Assembly: GCF_012184425.1 (NCBI RefSeq)
Contig: NZ_VTOW01000001.1
Location: forward strand, 744,001 to 808,000
Length of the DNA: 64,000 bases
Reading direction: 5' to 3'
Source: Candidatus Manganitrophus noduliformans
GTDB taxonomy: Bacteria; Nitrospirota; Nitrospiria; SBBL01; Manganitrophaceae
The notes beneath the pieces are model-generated. The model was not told the origin of the DNA. It ran no database searches and saw only the letters and a program-made list of their open reading frames with translations. Positions 17,501 to 24,517 of the stretch are shown here, in pieces. The first letter of the stretch is position 1, and each line of letters starts with the position of its first letter. The translations under genes were made by a program, and so were the position numbers.

Positions 17501-18019
17501 TCAGTCACAGGTTGTGTGAATTATGCCGTCTGGATGCCACTGCTTGGTATAGCAATTTATCGGCCCGCTTTCTCGGATGGAGCGATTTAAATCGTCGTAA
17601 GATCTTTGTTGTTGCTGCTGCATTTGGAGAAACATTCCAGATGCCTCCATGAGTGCCCGGCCATTGTCTCTGGTTGAATACCTATTACTTTCTTCCCTAA
17701 GTTCATATCTAGCATAAGCAATATCCCAAAAACGCTGGGCGAACCCATTTGCCAAAGCCTGGTCTTCTGAAAGAAATTTGCCGCCCTTTCCGCGTTCAGC
17801 AAAAGTGGTTAAAAGCTCGATATAGCCGGTCAGTGTTTCGTTGTGCTCCGGAAATTCCTCTTTAACTCTTTCCCAATACTTTATCTGCTTTACCGCTTCC
17901 GGTATACCAGAGGAAGCTAATTCATTATGGTAATTGCTGATTCTCTCTACCCTTGTATTCCATTCAGAGGTGACGCACCCAGTGATAATCGACACAAGAA
18001 TAAAAACCACTTTACGCAT
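17501..18019 (-). CDS. predicted lipoprotein in the lysogeny module
   Basis: 172 residues. Its N-terminus MRKVVFILVSIITGC is a short lipoprotein signal with lipobox ITGC. The mature part is helical and charged, with a Gln run (MQQQQQRS) and a C-terminal Cys pair. I recognise no family. It sits between int and the repressor genes, all leftward, so it is probably expressed in the lysogen. A lysogenic-conversion or superinfection-exclusion role is possible by position only. Confidence 0.65.
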   Translation of the reverse strand: MRKVVFILVSIITGCVTSEWNTRVERISNYHNELASSGIPEAVKQIKYWERVKEEFPEHNETLTGYIELLTTFAERGKGGKFLSEDQALANGFAQRFWDIAYARYELREESNRYSTRDNGRALMEASGMFLQMQQQQQRSYDDLNRSIRESGPINCYTKQWHPDGIIHTTCD

Positions 18020-18066
18020 ATCATCCTCCCCTTAGTAAAAGTTTGGATTCGCAAAAACCTGCCACC

Positions 18067-18549
18067 TCATCTTTTCCCTCCATGCGGCTCCCGCCGGCGG
18101 GCTCCCCGGATGATGTCGTAGGCTTCGAGCGTCATCCTACGTATATTTATGGGTTGCTTCATAATATCCACCATGAAAAAATCGGAGATTTCCGTAAGGC
18201 GATTGTACGGAGATTCTAGGAGTGCGTATTCTGCATCAGTATATTGTCTTTGTTTTTGAGTGTTTGGAAACTGGATAATTTTTGCTTCCGGACCGTATGA
18301 GAAAAACCTTGAAGAAATAAAGACTTTTCCGGAGTATGTATATGCCCTTAATAAATCTTGTCGAAGCTGGTCAACAGATAGGTCAAGCTCGTCTGCCTTT
18401 AGAAAGGAGGCCAATTCGATAAGTTGGTTTATCGAGCCTTCTTTTCGTTGTCTTTCTTCGGCTGATTCGATTTCTGAGGGGTGGGCTGTGGCTGTCCGAA
18501 ACCCCTCAAACGTAACGCTTCTTCTGCTCTTTTCGCTTGTTCTATCCAT
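18067..18549 (-). CDS. unknown protein overlapping the repressor gene end
   Basis: Up to 160 residues. The first 40 residues are encoded in the out-of-frame 3' end of the repressor gene (120-base overlap) and look like shadow sequence. The convincing part begins near KEGSINQLIELASFLKADELDLSVDQL. The protein has no Met after the first before that point, so the true start may be a non-ATG codon near 18430, or the frame may be reached by frameshifting. The rest is helical and charged with no recognised domain. Confidence 0.55.
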   Translation of the reverse strand: MDRTSEKSRRSVTFEGFRTATAHPSEIESAEERQRKEGSINQLIELASFLKADELDLSVDQLRQDLLRAYTYSGKVFISSRFFSYGPEAKIIQFPNTQKQRQYTDAEYALLESPYNRLTEISDFFMVDIMKQPINIRRMTLEAYDIIRGARRREPHGGKR

Positions 18550-18953
18550 CCGCTTATTACCTCCGGTCGCTGATTTGGTGGGACCTTCTCAAGCAACATC
18601 AAAAAATTCGGACTAAGCGTGATCTGTTTTTCACCTGTGGCGAGATATCGGCCGTAGGATAGCCACTCTTCCCGCCTTCCTTTTTCCGAGACGAGATCCG
18701 CGATCTCTTTGACCTCCGTGTCGATTGCCTCGGGCGTCACCTCCTTTCCAAGTAGAAGCCAATCAATCGAAACCCCTGATGCTTCGTGGATTTTAAAAAG
18801 AGTTTCCCCTCCTGGGATGCTGCTTCCATCGATATACCGCTGAAAAGTTCCTGGGCTTATCCCGGCAAGACGCGCGAGTCTACCCGGCTTTCCTTTGAAC
18901 TTTTCAGCGATAAGAAGTTTTAGCCTTTCTGTAAGCCCTTGAATAATCTGCAC
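18429..18953 (-). CDS. HTH-type (XRE/CI-like) phage repressor
   Basis: 174 residues from a GTG at 18953. The N-terminal helix-turn-helix is clear (GRLARLAGISPGTFQRYIDGSSIPGGETLFKIHEASGVSIDWLLLG). A linker helix region and a Pro/Gln/Lys-rich tail follow (QPQPTPQKSNQPKKDN). There is no LexA-like Ser/Lys peptidase, so induction by self-cleavage is not expected. It is transcribed away from a divergent early promoter that carries two matching inverted-repeat operators. The ribosome site before the GTG is weak. By position and domain this is the lysogeny repressor. Confidence 0.85.
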   Translation of the reverse strand: MQIIQGLTERLKLLIAEKFKGKPGRLARLAGISPGTFQRYIDGSSIPGGETLFKIHEASGVSIDWLLLGKEVTPEAIDTEVKEIADLVSEKGRREEWLSYGRYLATGEKQITLSPNFLMLLEKVPPNQRPEVISGWIEQAKRAEEALRLRGFGQPQPTPQKSNQPKKDNEKKAR

Positions 18954-18961
18954 AATAAAAA

Positions 18962-18979
18962 CTTTCTAAAAAAAGAAAG
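18962..18979. promoter_or_regulatory. operator 1 (TTCT-N6-AGAA type)
   Basis: CTTTCT (18962-18967) and AGAAAG (18974-18979) form a perfect inverted repeat with a six-base A-rich spacer. It lies just upstream of the repressor GTG and shares the TTCT-N6-AGAA core with the second site 32 bases away. It would overlap a possible leftward -10, giving repressor autoregulation. Confidence 0.55.
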
Positions 18980-18986
18980 ATTTTTG

Positions 18987-19015
18987 TTGACAACATTCTC
19001 AATTTAGAATATAGT
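18987..19015 (+). promoter_or_regulatory. rightward early sigma70 promoter with operator 2
   Basis: TTGACA (18987-18992), a 17-base spacer and TATAGT (19010-19015) form a near-consensus sigma70 promoter reading into the early genes. The spacer holds ATTCT-N6-AGAAT (18995-19010), the same operator core as at 18962. A repressor bound here would block polymerase. This is the expected lytic/lysogenic switch. Confidence 0.75.
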
Positions 19016-19070
19016 CAGTTCATCAAACAGTTTTATCTACAAAATAGAGAAATAGATGGAGGGTAGCAAA

Positions 19071-19340
19071 TTGGGAAAGTCTTTGCAAACCAAAAAGACA
19101 AAAACCTCGAACGAAAGAGTATTTAAGGCGATGGTGGCTGTCGAAATATTCGAATACAAGCAGCTGCACGAAGCCGTCGAGAAAAAGCTGAAAATGACGG
19201 TCAAGTATCAGACCTTCATGAAAGTGATCTCCGGCAAACTTCTTTCCGGCCCAAAAGCGGAAGCGATCATGAACACGGTCGCCGAGCTTGTAGGAAAGAA
19301 GGTCAAGACCCTCTGGCCGGAATTGGAGGAGGCCGCCTAA
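19071..19340 (+). CDS. small Cro-like early regulator (putative)
   Basis: I chose the TTG at 19071 because GGAGGG lies seven bases before it; the ATG at 19056 is in frame but has a poor ribosome site. The 89-residue product is basic and helical. Its centre (VAVEIFEYKQLHEAVEKKLKMTVKYQTFMKVISGK) resembles a phage helix-turn-helix, and VGKKVKTLWPE follows. First gene from the early promoter and divergent from the repressor, the usual place for a Cro protein. Assignment rests mainly on position. Confidence 0.6.
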   Translation: MGKSLQTKKTKTSNERVFKAMVAVEIFEYKQLHEAVEKKLKMTVKYQTFMKVISGKLLSGPKAEAIMNTVAELVGKKVKTLWPELEEAA

Positions 19341-19679
19341 ATGCACTCCAACGATGAAATCTACGGACCCCGCGAGACGGCGCGCTTCAATGGCGCTGAA
19401 CAACAAATTCTCGCCAACGCCTGTAAAGCGCTGTCCATCCAAAAATCTGATGCGCTTCGAAAGGGTCCCGAAGCGCTGATACTTCTTCCTGAACTTCAAT
19501 CCAAAATCACCGAAGCCGAATACGTTTTATCCGAAATGAAAAAAATGCTTCAAGGGTTTATCTCTAACATGCACGTTCGATCCACGTCGAGTAAGACATT
19601 TTCGGACGAGCGTCTGACACCTATGGAGCGGCGCCGTGGTTTTGTCGGACAGGTGGCATACGAGAGGCGACGAGCGTGA
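19341..19679 (+). CDS. early phage protein, unknown function
   Basis: 112 residues, starting directly at the previous stop. It is mostly helical with a basic C-terminal tail (MERRRGFVGQVAYERRRA). No domain recognised. Likely co-translated with the preceding regulator. Confidence 0.6.
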   Translation: MHSNDEIYGPRETARFNGAEQQILANACKALSIQKSDALRKGPEALILLPELQSKITEAEYVLSEMKKMLQGFISNMHVRSTSSKTFSDERLTPMERRRGFVGQVAYERRRA

Positions 19680-19721
19680 AAAAGATAACAACCGATACGC
19701 GGTGAGTGGGGGATAGAGGCA

Positions 19722-20501
19722 ATGAAATTCGAGATTAAATCACGATGGGACGGCTCGGTACTATTTTCGATTGAAACGGAATCATGGAGGCTGGCTGTTG
19801 AGGCGGCCCTTAAAGCAAGGGCGAACCTCCGCTATGCGGACCTCCGCTCTGCGAACCTCCGCTATGCGGACCTCCGCTATGCGAACCTCAGCTATGCGAA
19901 CCTCCGCTCTGCGGACCTCAGCTCTGCGGACCTCAGCTATGCGGACCTCCGCTCTGCGGACCTCAGCTCTGCGGACCTCAGCTATGCGGACCTCAGCTCT
20001 GCGGACCTCAGCTCTGCGGACCTCCGCTCTGCGGACCTCAGCTCTGCGGACCTCAGCTCTGCGGACCTCAGCTCTGCGGACCTCAGCTCTGCGGACCTCA
20101 GCTATGCGAAAAACCTTTCCCCGTTTCTTTGTACTCCTCTTTTGATGTTGTTGGATCAACCCGGAAAGATTAGGGCCTACAAACTCGTTAATGCCGATGG
20201 TGAGGGGCCATACAACGGCGGGATCAAATACGAGATGGACGGTGAATATTCAGAGAAAAAAGCGAACACAGATCCGAACAAGCATTGCGGAGCCGGGATT
20301 AATCTTGCCACGCTCGATTGGTGCATGAAGGAATGGAGAGAAGGGTACAAGATTCTAATAGCCGAATTTACAGCAAAAGATATCGCCGCGATTCCGACCG
20401 GAACAGACGGGAAGTTCCGATGTAAGAAAGTCAAAATTGTCGGAGAAGTGGATTTAAAAAAGATCGGTCTGGTTAAAGAAGCGGAAAAGGTGCGGCCATG
20501 A
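19722..20501 (+). CDS. pentapeptide-repeat protein with a conserved C-terminal domain
   Basis: 259 residues. After a 33-residue start come 19 uninterrupted pentapeptides of the A(D/N)LxX type (residues about 34-128). These should form about five coils of a right-handed quadrilateral beta helix. A C-terminal domain of about 125 residues follows (GKIRAYKLVNADGEGPYNGGIKYE...CGAGINLATLDWCMKEW), of the kind found after pentapeptide repeats in phage proteins. Some pentapeptide proteins mimic DNA and protect gyrase; whether this one does is unknown. The repeats are almost identical at DNA level. The next gene overlaps its stop by four bases. Confidence 0.8.
   Translation: MKFEIKSRWDGSVLFSIETESWRLAVEAALKARANLRYADLRSANLRYADLRYANLSYANLRSADLSSADLSYADLRSADLSSADLSYADLSSADLSSADLRSADLSSADLSSADLSSADLSSADLSYAKNLSPFLCTPLLMLLDQPGKIRAYKLVNADGEGPYNGGIKYEMDGEYSEKKANTDPNKHCGAGINLATLDWCMKEWREGYKILIAEFTAKDIAAIPTGTDGKFRCKKVKIVGEVDLKKIGLVKEAEKVRP
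19821..20105 (+). repeat. 19 tandem 15-bp repeats encoding the pentapeptides
   Basis: The unit is GCG(G/A)ACCTC(C/A)GCT(A/C)T, repeated 19 times without a gap. Only three of 15 positions vary across all copies, giving D/N, R/S and Y/S choices. Because 15 is a multiple of three, other frames are open too, but they code only for the repeat shadow. Confidence 0.95.
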
Positions 20502-20764
20502 AGAAATTGACAATCGAGGAGGCGGCTGAACTAACTGACGGGCTTTATAAACCCGCCACTCTTCGGTACTTCATCAAGCGCAAGATTCTTCGCCGGATCA
20601 CCGTTCCTGGGGGTGAGGGGGAGTTTATAAAAGTTGGCACCGGGAAGTCTTCCCCGGTCCGGATCATCGAAGAACGGTTTCGAATTTGGCTGCACAAGAG
20701 AACGTATCCGGGGGATGAAGCCGATCGGCGCGGTGTGCCGATGGCAGCGGTGGGACGAAGATGA
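20498..20764 (+). CDS. small excisionase/MerR-like DNA-binding protein (putative)
   Basis: 88 residues. The start LTIEEAAELTDGLYKPATLRYFIKRKIL has the spacing of an excisionase-type winged helix-turn-helix. A Gly-rich wing and a basic C-terminus follow. It overlaps the pentapeptide gene by four bases. An excisionase role is possible but not shown; the structured RNA element begins right after its stop. Confidence 0.5.
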   Translation: MKKLTIEEAAELTDGLYKPATLRYFIKRKILRRITVPGGEGEFIKVGTGKSSPVRIIEERFRIWLHKRTYPGDEADRRGVPMAAVGRR

Positions 20765-20769
20765 AAAGT

Positions 20770-20942
20770 GTTTTGCGGATTGAGGGGGGAGATAACCACA
20801 TGGACCCGTCATCCAGATGTGGAAACCTGAACCTCATAGGGCTACCTGGCTCCCACAGTGAGGTCAACAATAGCCCAGGGACACGAGAAGGGAAGGGGAG
20901 TGACGACCTCGCCCGACTCGTGCCCCGCTCAATCCGCAAAAC
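20770..20942 (+). ncRNA. candidate structured RNA, family unknown
   Basis: A 15-bp perfect stem encloses the whole element: GTTTTGCGGATTGAG (20770-20784) with CTCAATCCGCAAAAC (20928-20942). Inside are CCACAT/ATGTGG (20796-20801 with 20817-20822), ACCTCA/TGAGGT (20831-20836 with 20859-20864), and CACGAG/CTCGTG (20882-20887 with 20917-20922, extended by GGG/CCC around a bulged A). The loop of the second hairpin holds GGGCTA (20839-20844), complementary to TAGCCC (20871-20876), so a pseudoknot can form. It sits between two genes and just before the J-domain gene. No known class is recognised. Strand is assumed from the operon. Confidence 0.65.
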
Positions 20943-20963
20943 CTTCTTTCTGTGGAAATAACC

Positions 20964-21599
20964 ATGACCCTCTACGAAGAGCTCGAAGTGGAAAAAACAG
21001 CGACCCCGGAAGAGATCAAAAAAGCCTATCGGAAGAAGTCGAAGCAGGTTCATCCGGATCATAACCCGGACGATCCGAAGGCGGCGGAGAAGTTTGGCGA
21101 GTTAACAAAAGCCTACGACATCCTCATTGATGAAGAGAAGCGGAAGCGGTACGACGCCGGCGAAGATCCGGACGCCATGAGGAACATGAAGACGCCGCGG
21201 GATATGGCGGTTCATGCGGTGATGAACCTCTTCTCTCAGGTGATCGAGCAGGTAGACGAGAATCACACCGACATTTTCAGCGTGATGAAAGAGAGGGTCC
21301 ATAACAACATTTCGAAATTCAAGGGTGAGATTAAGAGAGGGGAAAATCAGATCAGAAAATACCAATCTGCCATGAAGCGAATTTCCCACAAGAAGAAATC
21401 CCAGGAGAACATTTTTATTCAGTCGCTCGAAGCGCAGATCCGGAGCGTTGAGGGTGGGAAGGCTCAATTCGAAGAGCAGATCAAGATTGCCGAAATCGCC
21501 CTGACGATCATCGATGACTACAAGTATCAGGTGGATGAGGATCTGCCGACCTATGGGCAGCCCATGAACCGCTTCACCATCGGAGGAATCTGGCGATGA
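20964..21599 (+). CDS. J-domain (DnaJ-like) phage protein
   Basis: 211 residues from the ATG at 20964 (an in-frame GTG at 20952 is less likely). Residues 1-65 are a complete J domain ([25 protein letters not shown] at 30-32, [15 protein letters not shown]). A long charged, coiled-coil-rich C-terminus follows instead of Gly/Phe and zinc domains. J domains stimulate Hsp70 ATPase, so the protein may recruit host DnaK to a phage process such as replication or assembly. It lies directly downstream of the structured RNA element. Confidence 0.85.
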   Translation: MTLYEELEVEKTATPEEIKKAYRKKSKQVHPDHNPDDPKAAEKFGELTKAYDILIDEEKRKRYDAGEDPDAMRNMKTPRDMAVHAVMNLFSQVIEQVDENHTDIFSVMKERVHNNISKFKGEIKRGENQIRKYQSAMKRISHKKKSQENIFIQSLEAQIRSVEGGKAQFEEQIKIAEIALTIIDDYKYQVDEDLPTYGQPMNRFTIGGIWR

Positions 21600-21841
21600 A
21601 AAAACAACCGTTCTTCCTAGGTGCTCATGTAACACGGTACCAGCTTCGGATGTCTCCGATTGAGATATTCGCTTTCTGGCTGGCGGTCGTGTTCATCTTC
21701 ACCGGTATCTCTCTGATGGTCTGGCCGGTCATGCGGACCTACTTTGTTTTTCTCGCGGGGATGATTGCAGGAATGTTGTTGATGATCGGGATCGATTGGT
21801 TGATGGAAAAACTTGAAGACGGTCCGGGAGGAAATTCATGA
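21596..21841 (+). CDS. small two-helix membrane protein
   Basis: 81 residues, overlapping the previous stop (ATGA). Two hydrophobic helices (about 26-43 and 50-67) are separated by a short loop, with a charged C-terminus. No family recognised. Translational coupling to the J-domain and nucleotidyltransferase genes suggests a shared transcript only. Confidence 0.6.
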   Translation: MKKQPFFLGAHVTRYQLRMSPIEIFAFWLAVVFIFTGISLMVWPVMRTYFVFLAGMIAGMLLMIGIDWLMEKLEDGPGGNS

Positions 21842-22428
21842 TTCCACAATTCGAACAAGCGGTGTCTTACTTCAAGGCCGTCATTCTCGATGATCTTGGG
21901 GTTTACTGTTGGGTCGCCGGCGGAGCGGTGCGGGATTACTTCTCGATCGGAAGAACAACTTCGGACATTGACGTGTTTTTCCCGGATCATCTCGCTTTTG
22001 ATATCGCCGTCTTGGTCATGAAGGCGAAGGCCGGGAATCCCACATTCGATGATGGCCGGGTGATGAATTTTAACTTTAAGGGCCACACGATTCAGCTTAT
22101 CTCTTCTCATTACTTCGAAGATCCCGCAAAAACGATTGAAGCCTTCGATTTTACCGTCGCGTGTGCGGCGGTCGATCACGAGAAGGTCTACCACCATCCA
22201 ACTTTCTTTATGGATTTGGCTTCCAAAAAACTGGTGATCAACAAGCTTCCCTATCCCCTCTCCACCCTGCAACGGGTTCAGAAGTACGTCAAGAAGGGAT
22301 ACACCATTTGCAATGGTGGGCTTTTGGAATTATCGAGGGCGATCCAGGTGGTGAACCTTCAAGATCCATCTCAGAATGTTTTCGAGTTTTATCCGAATGG
22401 GACACCTAAATTTGTGAGGTTTGATTGA
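21838..22428 (+). CDS. nucleotidyltransferase-fold protein (Pol beta superfamily)
   Basis: 196 residues. WVAGGAVRDYF (residues 25-35) and TTSDIDVFF (40-48) give the GG...DxD signature of the DNA polymerase beta nucleotidyltransferase fold, as in poly(A) polymerase/CCA-adding enzymes. It lacks the RNA-binding helical domains of those enzymes, so the substrate is open. Start overlaps the previous stop by four bases. Confidence 0.75.
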   Translation: MIPQFEQAVSYFKAVILDDLGVYCWVAGGAVRDYFSIGRTTSDIDVFFPDHLAFDIAVLVMKAKAGNPTFDDGRVMNFNFKGHTIQLISSHYFEDPAKTIEAFDFTVACAAVDHEKVYHHPTFFMDLASKKLVINKLPYPLSTLQRVQKYVKKGYTICNGGLLELSRAIQVVNLQDPSQNVFEFYPNGTPKFVRFD

Positions 22429-22432
22429 ACCA

Positions 22433-22603
22433 TGCCACGAAATCTTGACGGTAACAATGCGCTCCGGTTTGTCGATGCGGTCGCCCAAGGGAAGGTGAAC
22501 CACGAGAATGCTTCCGAGTTTGTTAAGGGGCTTCTCGGGATGAGCGGAGATCCGGCGGAGGTGAACGAAACTTTTATGGAAAAGGGAAAACCAGATGAGT
22601 GAA
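22433..22603 (+). CDS. 56-residue unknown protein
   Basis: Short ORF MPRNLDGNNALRFVDAVAQG onward, acidic, ending KGKPDE. It begins four bases after the nucleotidyltransferase stop and overlaps the next start by nine bases. Tight packing and coding-like composition support it. Confidence 0.5.
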
Positions 22604-22819
22604 ACATCTTTTCAAATGGAACCGGTTGAATCGACCAATATCGCGGCGCGTGGGTACGATCCGGAGACACAAACGCTTCGCATTGAGCTTAAAGGCGGTG
22701 GTGTTTACGACTATCCCGATTTTACTCCCCAGGAGTATGAAGATTTCAAGTCGTCGCCGTCGGCCGGGAAATTTTTCTTTTCAAAAATCAAGGGAAAGTT
22801 GTTCAAGAAAATCAAATAG
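22595..22819 (+). CDS. KTSC-domain protein
   Basis: 74 residues. The sequence ARGYDPETQTLRIELKGGGVYDYPDFTPQEYEDFKSSPSAGKFFFSKIKGK fits the KTSC domain, named for its Lys-Thr-Ser-Cys-type residues and common in phage early regions and beside nucleases. Here Gly-Lys-Phe-Phe occupies the usual segment and the Cys is absent. Function unknown. Confidence 0.7.
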   Translation: MSETSFQMEPVESTNIAARGYDPETQTLRIELKGGGVYDYPDFTPQEYEDFKSSPSAGKFFFSKIKGKLFKKIK

Positions 22820-22829
22820 GAGGGGGGCA

Positions 22830-23012
22830 ATGCCAAGAAAGAAACGGGGAAAATGTCCGATCTGTGTAGATGGGAAAGGAAAATATTTTGTGATTGTTGA
22901 GGGGGCTCCGGCTTTGATCGAAAAGGAATGTCCGATCGACGGCAGGAAGAAAGCGCCGAAGCCTGTCGTGATGGAGCCCGTTCAGACTTCTTTGGTCGGG
23001 TCACCGACATGA
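22830..23012 (+). CDS. small zinc-ribbon-like protein
   Basis: 60 residues with an excellent ribosome site (AGGAGGGG). Two Cys groups (KCPICVDG and KECPIDG) could bind zinc. It overlaps the next ORF by four bases (ATGA). One of many tiny Cys-rich proteins in this early region. Confidence 0.6.
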   Translation: MPRKKRGKCPICVDGKGKYFVIVEGAPALIEKECPIDGRKKAPKPVVMEPVQTSLVGSPT

Positions 23013-23215
23013 AGATTCCGGCCGCTTGGATGGTCAGCAAGGGGGTTTCCTACGCGATTGTTCGACTGGCCGGAGGCACGTCCGAGCCGCTTTACTGTGG
23101 AACGGACGTGTACGAGGCAGCAATGGAGTTTAGCCTGCAAGCTGGATTGCTCGAATCCGGAGAGATCGAATTGGTCGATTCGAACGGAGAATGGCTGGAG
23201 AAGTTTAGCAGGTAA
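23009..23215 (+). CDS. 68-residue unknown protein
   Basis: MKIPAAWMVSKGVSYAIVRL onward; starts in an ATGA overlap with the zinc-ribbon gene. Compact alpha/beta composition, no motif recognised. Confidence 0.55.
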   Translation: MKIPAAWMVSKGVSYAIVRLAGGTSEPLYCGTDVYEAAMEFSLQAGLLESGEIELVDSNGEWLEKFSR

Positions 23216-23237
23216 ACAACCAAAAGGAGGAATGAAA

Positions 23238-23852
23238 ATGTCAACAGCAAGCACAGTCAGTATTGATGATAGCGGAGATTTCGAACATCCGCCGGTGTGT
23301 ACAACCCTTGGACGGTGTTTCAAGATTGTAGACATTGGAACACAACGCGGAGAATACATGGGGGAACCAACGAAAAAACGGAAGATGATCGTGTCTTTTG
23401 AACTTCCCACAAAACTGATGCAGGACGGTCGGCCGTTTGTTGTAAGTAAATTTTGGACGCGATCTCTTCACAAAAATGCCGATTTTCGAAAGGACCTGGA
23501 AACCTGGCGCGGAATCGCTTTTACCGAAGAAGAGCTTAAGGCATTCGATATTAATCGGCTTCTCACGAAACCTTGCATGCTTTCCATTGTCGCAAAAGGC
23601 GGTGGAAAAGAGGGGGTGAAGGTTGGGGCGATTACCGGCGTTCCCGACGGCATCACTATTCCCGCGCAAGTCAACCCGTCTTTCTCCTTCTGGATCGGCG
23701 ATTGGAATCAGGAGAAATTTGAATCGCTGACGGACGGAGTGAAAGCCTTAATCATGCGTTCAGATGAGTATAAGGCGATGGTCGGAGGCGGTGCTCAGGT
23801 TCCGGCCGCGGCGGCCGCTGGTGGTTCAAGCGCTGCGAAGGTTCCATTCTAA
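23238..23852 (+). CDS. phage early protein, possible ssDNA-binding/recombination partner
   Basis: 204 residues from the second ATG (23238), which has AAGGAGG seven bases upstream; the first ATG at 23232 is too close. The body is beta-rich (KMIVSFELPTKLMQDGRPFVVSKFWTRSLHKNADFRKDLETWRG) and ends in an Ala/Gly-rich tail KVPF. The flexible tail with a terminal hydrophobic residue recalls SSB-like proteins, and the next gene is a RecB-like nuclease. No firm family match, so the role is inferred from context. Confidence 0.55.
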   Translation: MSTASTVSIDDSGDFEHPPVCTTLGRCFKIVDIGTQRGEYMGEPTKKRKMIVSFELPTKLMQDGRPFVVSKFWTRSLHKNADFRKDLETWRGIAFTEEELKAFDINRLLTKPCMLSIVAKGGGKEGVKVGAITGVPDGITIPAQVNPSFSFWIGDWNQEKFESLTDGVKALIMRSDEYKAMVGGGAQVPAAAAAGGSSAAKVPF

Positions 23853-23860
23853 GGAGTCCC

Positions 23861-24508
23861 ATGCCGACCACGGCACTCGAACCAACAATCGATGAACTCC
23901 ATCGGTATTGGCTGGGGAATAAGCAAAAAGCCGGTGTCTCTCAGATTTTAGAGGGCACCGGCTTTATCCAGCCGAACTCGTTCTGGACCGACGAAGGAAG
24001 AGAGAAAGGAATCCGCCTTCATGCTGCTTGTTTCGAAATCAACATGGAGACCTTCGATTTCGATGATACCGACCTGGATGTCTATCTGGAAGCCGTCTCC
24101 TATGCGGAATGGAAGGTACTCAAAGGGTTCAAGATCCTCTTCGATTTGGAGGGGAAGCCGCTTGCGGAAAGACGGTTTTACTCCAGTATCCACGATTTTT
24201 GCGGCACACTCGATGCCTTCGGCACCTTCGGCGATAACGCCTATGTTGTGGTCGATTTTAAACGCGGGAAGGCCATGGCGTGTGCCAAGTATCAGACCGC
24301 CCTTTACGTTCAACTGATTTGTGAGAATTCCGAACGACTTTTAGGAAAGAAAATTTATCCCTTCCAGGTAAAGCGGTTCGCTCTTGATGGGATTGGACGC
24401 GAACGTCCACATATGGAGCCGTTTGAGGATAAAACCGATTTAAACATTGCCCTCGCCGCGGTGACCTGCTTCAACCGGCAGGTCCGCGACGGCATTCGAA
24501 AACTATGA
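23861..24508 (+). CDS. PD-(D/E)XK nuclease, RecB/Cas4-like
   Basis: 215 residues. Motifs in order: RLHAACFE (His at 54), GTLDA (D118), VVDFKRGK (D132-F-K134) and QTALY (Q145-Y149, the QxxxY motif). This set defines the RecB/Cas4-type exonuclease family. Likely a phage recombination or DNA-end-processing nuclease. It does not show the three Cys after the nuclease core that mark the Cas4 iron-sulfur cluster, so I favour a plain exonuclease. Confidence 0.8.
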   Translation: MPTTALEPTIDELHRYWLGNKQKAGVSQILEGTGFIQPNSFWTDEGREKGIRLHAACFEINMETFDFDDTDLDVYLEAVSYAEWKVLKGFKILFDLEGKPLAERRFYSSIHDFCGTLDAFGTFGDNAYVVVDFKRGKAMACAKYQTALYVQLICENSERLLGKKIYPFQVKRFALDGIGRERPHMEPFEDKTDLNIALAAVTCFNRQVRDGIRKL

Positions 24509-24517
24509 GGTATGAAA

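Noticed and set aside
19821-20105. CRISPR array
   Set aside because: The repeats are contiguous 15-mers without spacers and encode pentapeptides in frame.
19771-20159. Long open frames on both strands through the pentapeptide repeat (TSALRTSAMRT and AEVRRAEVRI products)
   Set aside because: The 15-bp unit keeps every frame open. Only the + frame starting at 19722 has non-repeat flanking domains and a proper start.
20770-20942. Retron msr-msd, suggested by the inverted-repeat boundary
   Set aside because: No reverse transcriptase gene lies nearby and no branching-G or msd hairpin layout is recognised.
20761-20961. 66-residue ORF across the first structured element
   Set aside because: Composition is not coding-like, the frame runs through both arms of a 15-bp stem, and the J-domain gene has its own start at 20964.
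23861-24508. Cas4 of a CRISPR system
   Set aside because: No CRISPR array or other cas gene is present and the Cas4 Cys cluster is not seen. It is a RecB-like phage exonuclease.
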